Source of the DNA: a candidate division BRC1 bacterium ADurb.BinA292
GTDB lineage: Bacteria; Sumerlaeota; Sumerlaeia; MVZB01
NCBI GenBank assembly: GCA_002068205.1
Contig: MVZB01000180.1
Location: forward strand, 1-6,996
DNA length: 6,996 nucleotides
Direction: 5' to 3'
A program made the translations under genes and the position numbers. The notes beneath the pieces were generated by a model. It saw only the letters and a program-made list of their open reading frames with translations, ran no database searches and was not told the DNA's origin. Positions 6,201 to 6,996 of the stretch are shown here, piece by piece; position 1 is the stretch's first letter, and each line of letters starts with the position of its first letter.

Positions 6201-6996
6201 CACGCCTGCCCAGGCTTCAAACCGATACGCGGATGGTCTTCTACCCGAATTCGCATCGGGATCTGTGCTACAACCACAATGTCATTGCCCATTGGTTCAA
6301 GGACCGGCTCTACGTCTCATGGCACACGGGGCAGCGGGGCGAACACAGTTTTTATTATGGGGGCTTTGTCACCTCCTCCGCGGATTTCGAGCATTGGTCC
6401 CCGCGGGTCTGGCTGCCCTCTACGCCGCGGCACATGCACGCCACCGAGGACGCCCTCACCGTCTGGCAGTTTGAGCATTATTCGACGACGGAAGACGGCA
6501 TCCACTGGAAGACCGTGCCCAAGGATGAGAACAACGCCGAGCTGTTCAATTATCTCTCCAATCATCATCATGCCCGACTCTCCGACGGTCGGCTGATGAC
6601 GGTGGATGTCGGCCGGCCGGCCGTATCCCGGGAGGACGACATTGCGGGCTATCAAGCGGTCGTGAATTTCACATCGGATCCAAGCGGCATGTCGGGCTGG
6701 AGCAACGGACGAATTGATGTGAGCCCGTGCGCCGATGTGGGCGAACCGGCCGGATACGAGGGTCCCGACGGCGCGCTGCACTACATCTCGCGGAGCGGCT
6801 TCCATATCTTCCATGCGGCAAGCTATGATCGGGGGCAAACCTGGACGCCGCTGTTGCCGCAGCCGGATTTTCCGGACAATGGTTCGAACAAGGAGTTCGG
6901 GGTGTTCCCCGATGGATCGATCTGGTATGTGGGCAATCCGATCTTCGGCGACCGGCGGCTCGTCGTCCTCGGCATCAGCCGGGACGGGTGGAATTT
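3206..6996 (+). CDS. Giant secreted protein with duplicated LamG-like + sialidase-fold propeller units (3' end outside window)
   Basis: The frame is open from 3053 through the right edge with no stop; from ATG 3206 it gives 1263 complete codons. The start is chosen because MKPFLTALIGYCVAASVAFA is a clear signal peptide with AFA|D cleavage after residue 20. Unit 1 has a LamG-like domain at about 28-289, whose hallmark FHHVAVVYDH...LYVDGKL falls near 209-230. Its propeller spans about 320-671, with an Asp box SADGGASW at 554-561 and YLVRWE and GYEG near its end. A Pro/Gly/acidic linker (about 672-714) leads to unit 2: LamG-like at about 716-955 (FHHLALV at 876, YVDGKL at 893-898), then a propeller from about 1010 with YNHN at 1022-1025 and Asp box SYDRGQTW at 1206-1213. 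The window ends before unit 2's last blades. The architecture implies an extracytoplasmic glycan-active or glycan-binding protein. No classical RIP motif is evident, so the activity is unknown. The gene diverges from a paralogue at 730-2697. Confidence 0.88.
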   Translation, partial: MKPFLTALIGYCVAASVAFADEPVQLQWLLNFDGAGADAAAKYYEPDPTVGERPPNMIQPGDLIPDPRVRPYYGSWDSGGIHILNNSGKLGFVTLADGRKVLELSGAEEAGDGLVFEHFLEGQPSRVLEAIVSVGEAPREQLARIISSNDWRMRPPGQIVALGIDQLGHAAVELRAPNAFDFYPVAEELDSMHRFVRDTRSIAADGQFHHVAVVYDHVQQTIYLYVDGKLARATPMQGDDHEFAMYRAIGLSGDAMTGRPIHGFSGRIDAVAESTFEGPFKTEYFQLTDVRDTDPAPAAFRAIELDVPLRVEELDRVPNRRTIVHEPAGWDEPTYHHGPLIAFFKGRCYVAWHAADRTELDPATGMIASSSDLEQWSAPSHLPGLPRNLFVQDDALYLWDAEGGIHVTRDGESWETPAERRHRFAGDIAAVGYRTDLGGHEPLTDPDTDAPVDPSSYLDARAMERGAGHPFVQLPDGRWLAPVSVRSSGSAADDQGAWLCAPVSASPIDPASWTGGLIDCSESPLPGDAAGWLGPDGVLHYVSRCGPRLWHASSADGGASWTPLLPQPDFPDAPSYKVFGALPDGATFYVGNPYPASRSQLVLSLSADGWRFDDSYLVRWERVAPRFPSPYKNFQPGYEGVSAAVHDGKLYVVYSVCRERIEVAVIELDALTRTDEAGRPRLAGAPGPHPGLSAPPESEDEGAAVDAEPDGVRPEWLLNFEEGSLSADGRYLPSQAAGEIAPQGDGIAAVNQSGQLKLLRSEGRGVLQVASRDGSGDGLLFEHRVEGRASRVLEAIVRPTAPQASEARLISLNDWDDRPPGQIRFFGIGAFGGAAGAVYQLPYARIEPTIGPFRPRSGPGHYYLRGADLVEPGEEFHHLALVHEADREALYIYVDGKLSKSLHFAAAANEFPIFRGIGLSVRAQYGGQGMGFDGLIDAVAESSFTGEFRTSYFQLLEGGDERPEAPAVDRKLTLNVPYQLATHPDDDGSHVSFFRAAKSRLPRLQTDTRMVFYPNSHRDLCYNHNVIAHWFKDRLYVSWHTGQRGEHSFYYGGFVTSSADFEHWSPRVWLPSTPRHMHATEDALTVWQFEHYSTTEDGIHWKTVPKDENNAELFNYLSNHHHARLSDGRLMTVDVGRPAVSREDDIAGYQAVVNFTSDPSGMSGWSNGRIDVSPCADVGEPAGYEGPDGALHYISRSGFHIFHAASYDRGQTWTPLLPQPDFPDNGSNKEFGVFPDGSIWYVGNPIFGDRRLVVLGISRDGWN
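3287..5350 (+). repeat. Internal protein repeat unit 1 (LamG-like + propeller + linker)
   Basis: This is the first of two homologous coding units, running from WLLNFDG (residue 28) to the end of the acidic linker (residue 715), a period of 688 codons. It carries SRVLEAIV, NDWRMRPPGQI, YVDGKL, IDAVAES, EYFQL, GPDGVLHY and WTPLLPQPDFPD, all recurring in unit 2. Its propeller has about 36 more residues than unit 2 between the LamG domain and the Asp box, including an inserted Asp/Pro-rich loop around residues 445-465. Confidence 0.85.
5351..6996 (+). repeat. Internal protein repeat unit 2 (LamG-like + propeller), incomplete at window edge
   Basis: The second homologous unit begins WLLNFEEG (residue 716) and repeats the unit 1 landmarks in the same order: SRVLEAIV, NDWDDRPPGQI, YVDGKL, IDAVAES, SYFQL, GPDGALHY, WTPLLPQPDFPD. 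Its propeller is closer than unit 1 to the minus-strand paralogue in places: YNHN, DGRLM, DVGEP and NKEFG match YHHN, DGRLM, DVGEP and NKHFG there. The final blade is outside the window. Confidence 0.85.

Noticed and set aside
1..6996. CRISPR array, insertion sequence, tRNA or rRNA
   Set aside because: I found no regularly spaced repeats with unique spacers, no transposase or terminal inverted repeats, and no cloverleaf or rRNA-like sequence.

Overview
The window is high-GC bacterial DNA holding the 3' end of one gene and two large, divergently transcribed genes for secreted sialidase-fold (six-bladed beta-propeller) proteins. High GC, roomy intergenic DNA, large exported multidomain proteins that join a concanavalin/LamG-like sandwich to a propeller, and an ACGCGGAG-type tandem repeat between genes suggest an environmental polysaccharide degrader. 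A member of the Planctomycetota/Verrucomicrobiota/Kiritimatiellota assemblage is my guess. There is no rRNA or marker gene to prove it, so the taxonomy is inference.

Layout. (1) 1-507, plus strand: C-terminal part of a probable four-carbon acid sugar kinase (DUF1537/OtnK-like), cut by the left edge. (2) 508-729: convergent spacer with a GC-rich hairpin. (3) 730-2697, minus strand: 655-aa exported protein with an N-terminal beta-sandwich-like domain, a proline-rich linker and a sialidase-fold propeller. (4) 2698-3205: divergent intergenic region with candidate promoters in both directions, small dyads and three tandem 8-bp repeats. (5) 3206-6996, plus strand: a very large exported protein, open through the right edge (at least 1263 aa). 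It consists of two successive copies of [LamG-like domain + propeller]. This gene covers more than half of the window and is easy to miss because its stop lies outside. Long open frames on the opposite strand are shadows of it.

The propeller of the minus-strand gene and both propellers of the plus-strand gene are clearly paralogous, so the window carries three copies of one propeller type with two kinds of N-terminal partner. The likely job is binding or cleaving extracytoplasmic glycans, with the kinase possibly handling a sugar-acid catabolite. The substrate, and even catalytic activity, cannot be read from the sequence. I see no mobile element, CRISPR array, tRNA or rRNA. The most notable item is the internally duplicated giant propeller protein and its divergent paralogue. 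I would not claim a wholly new system.
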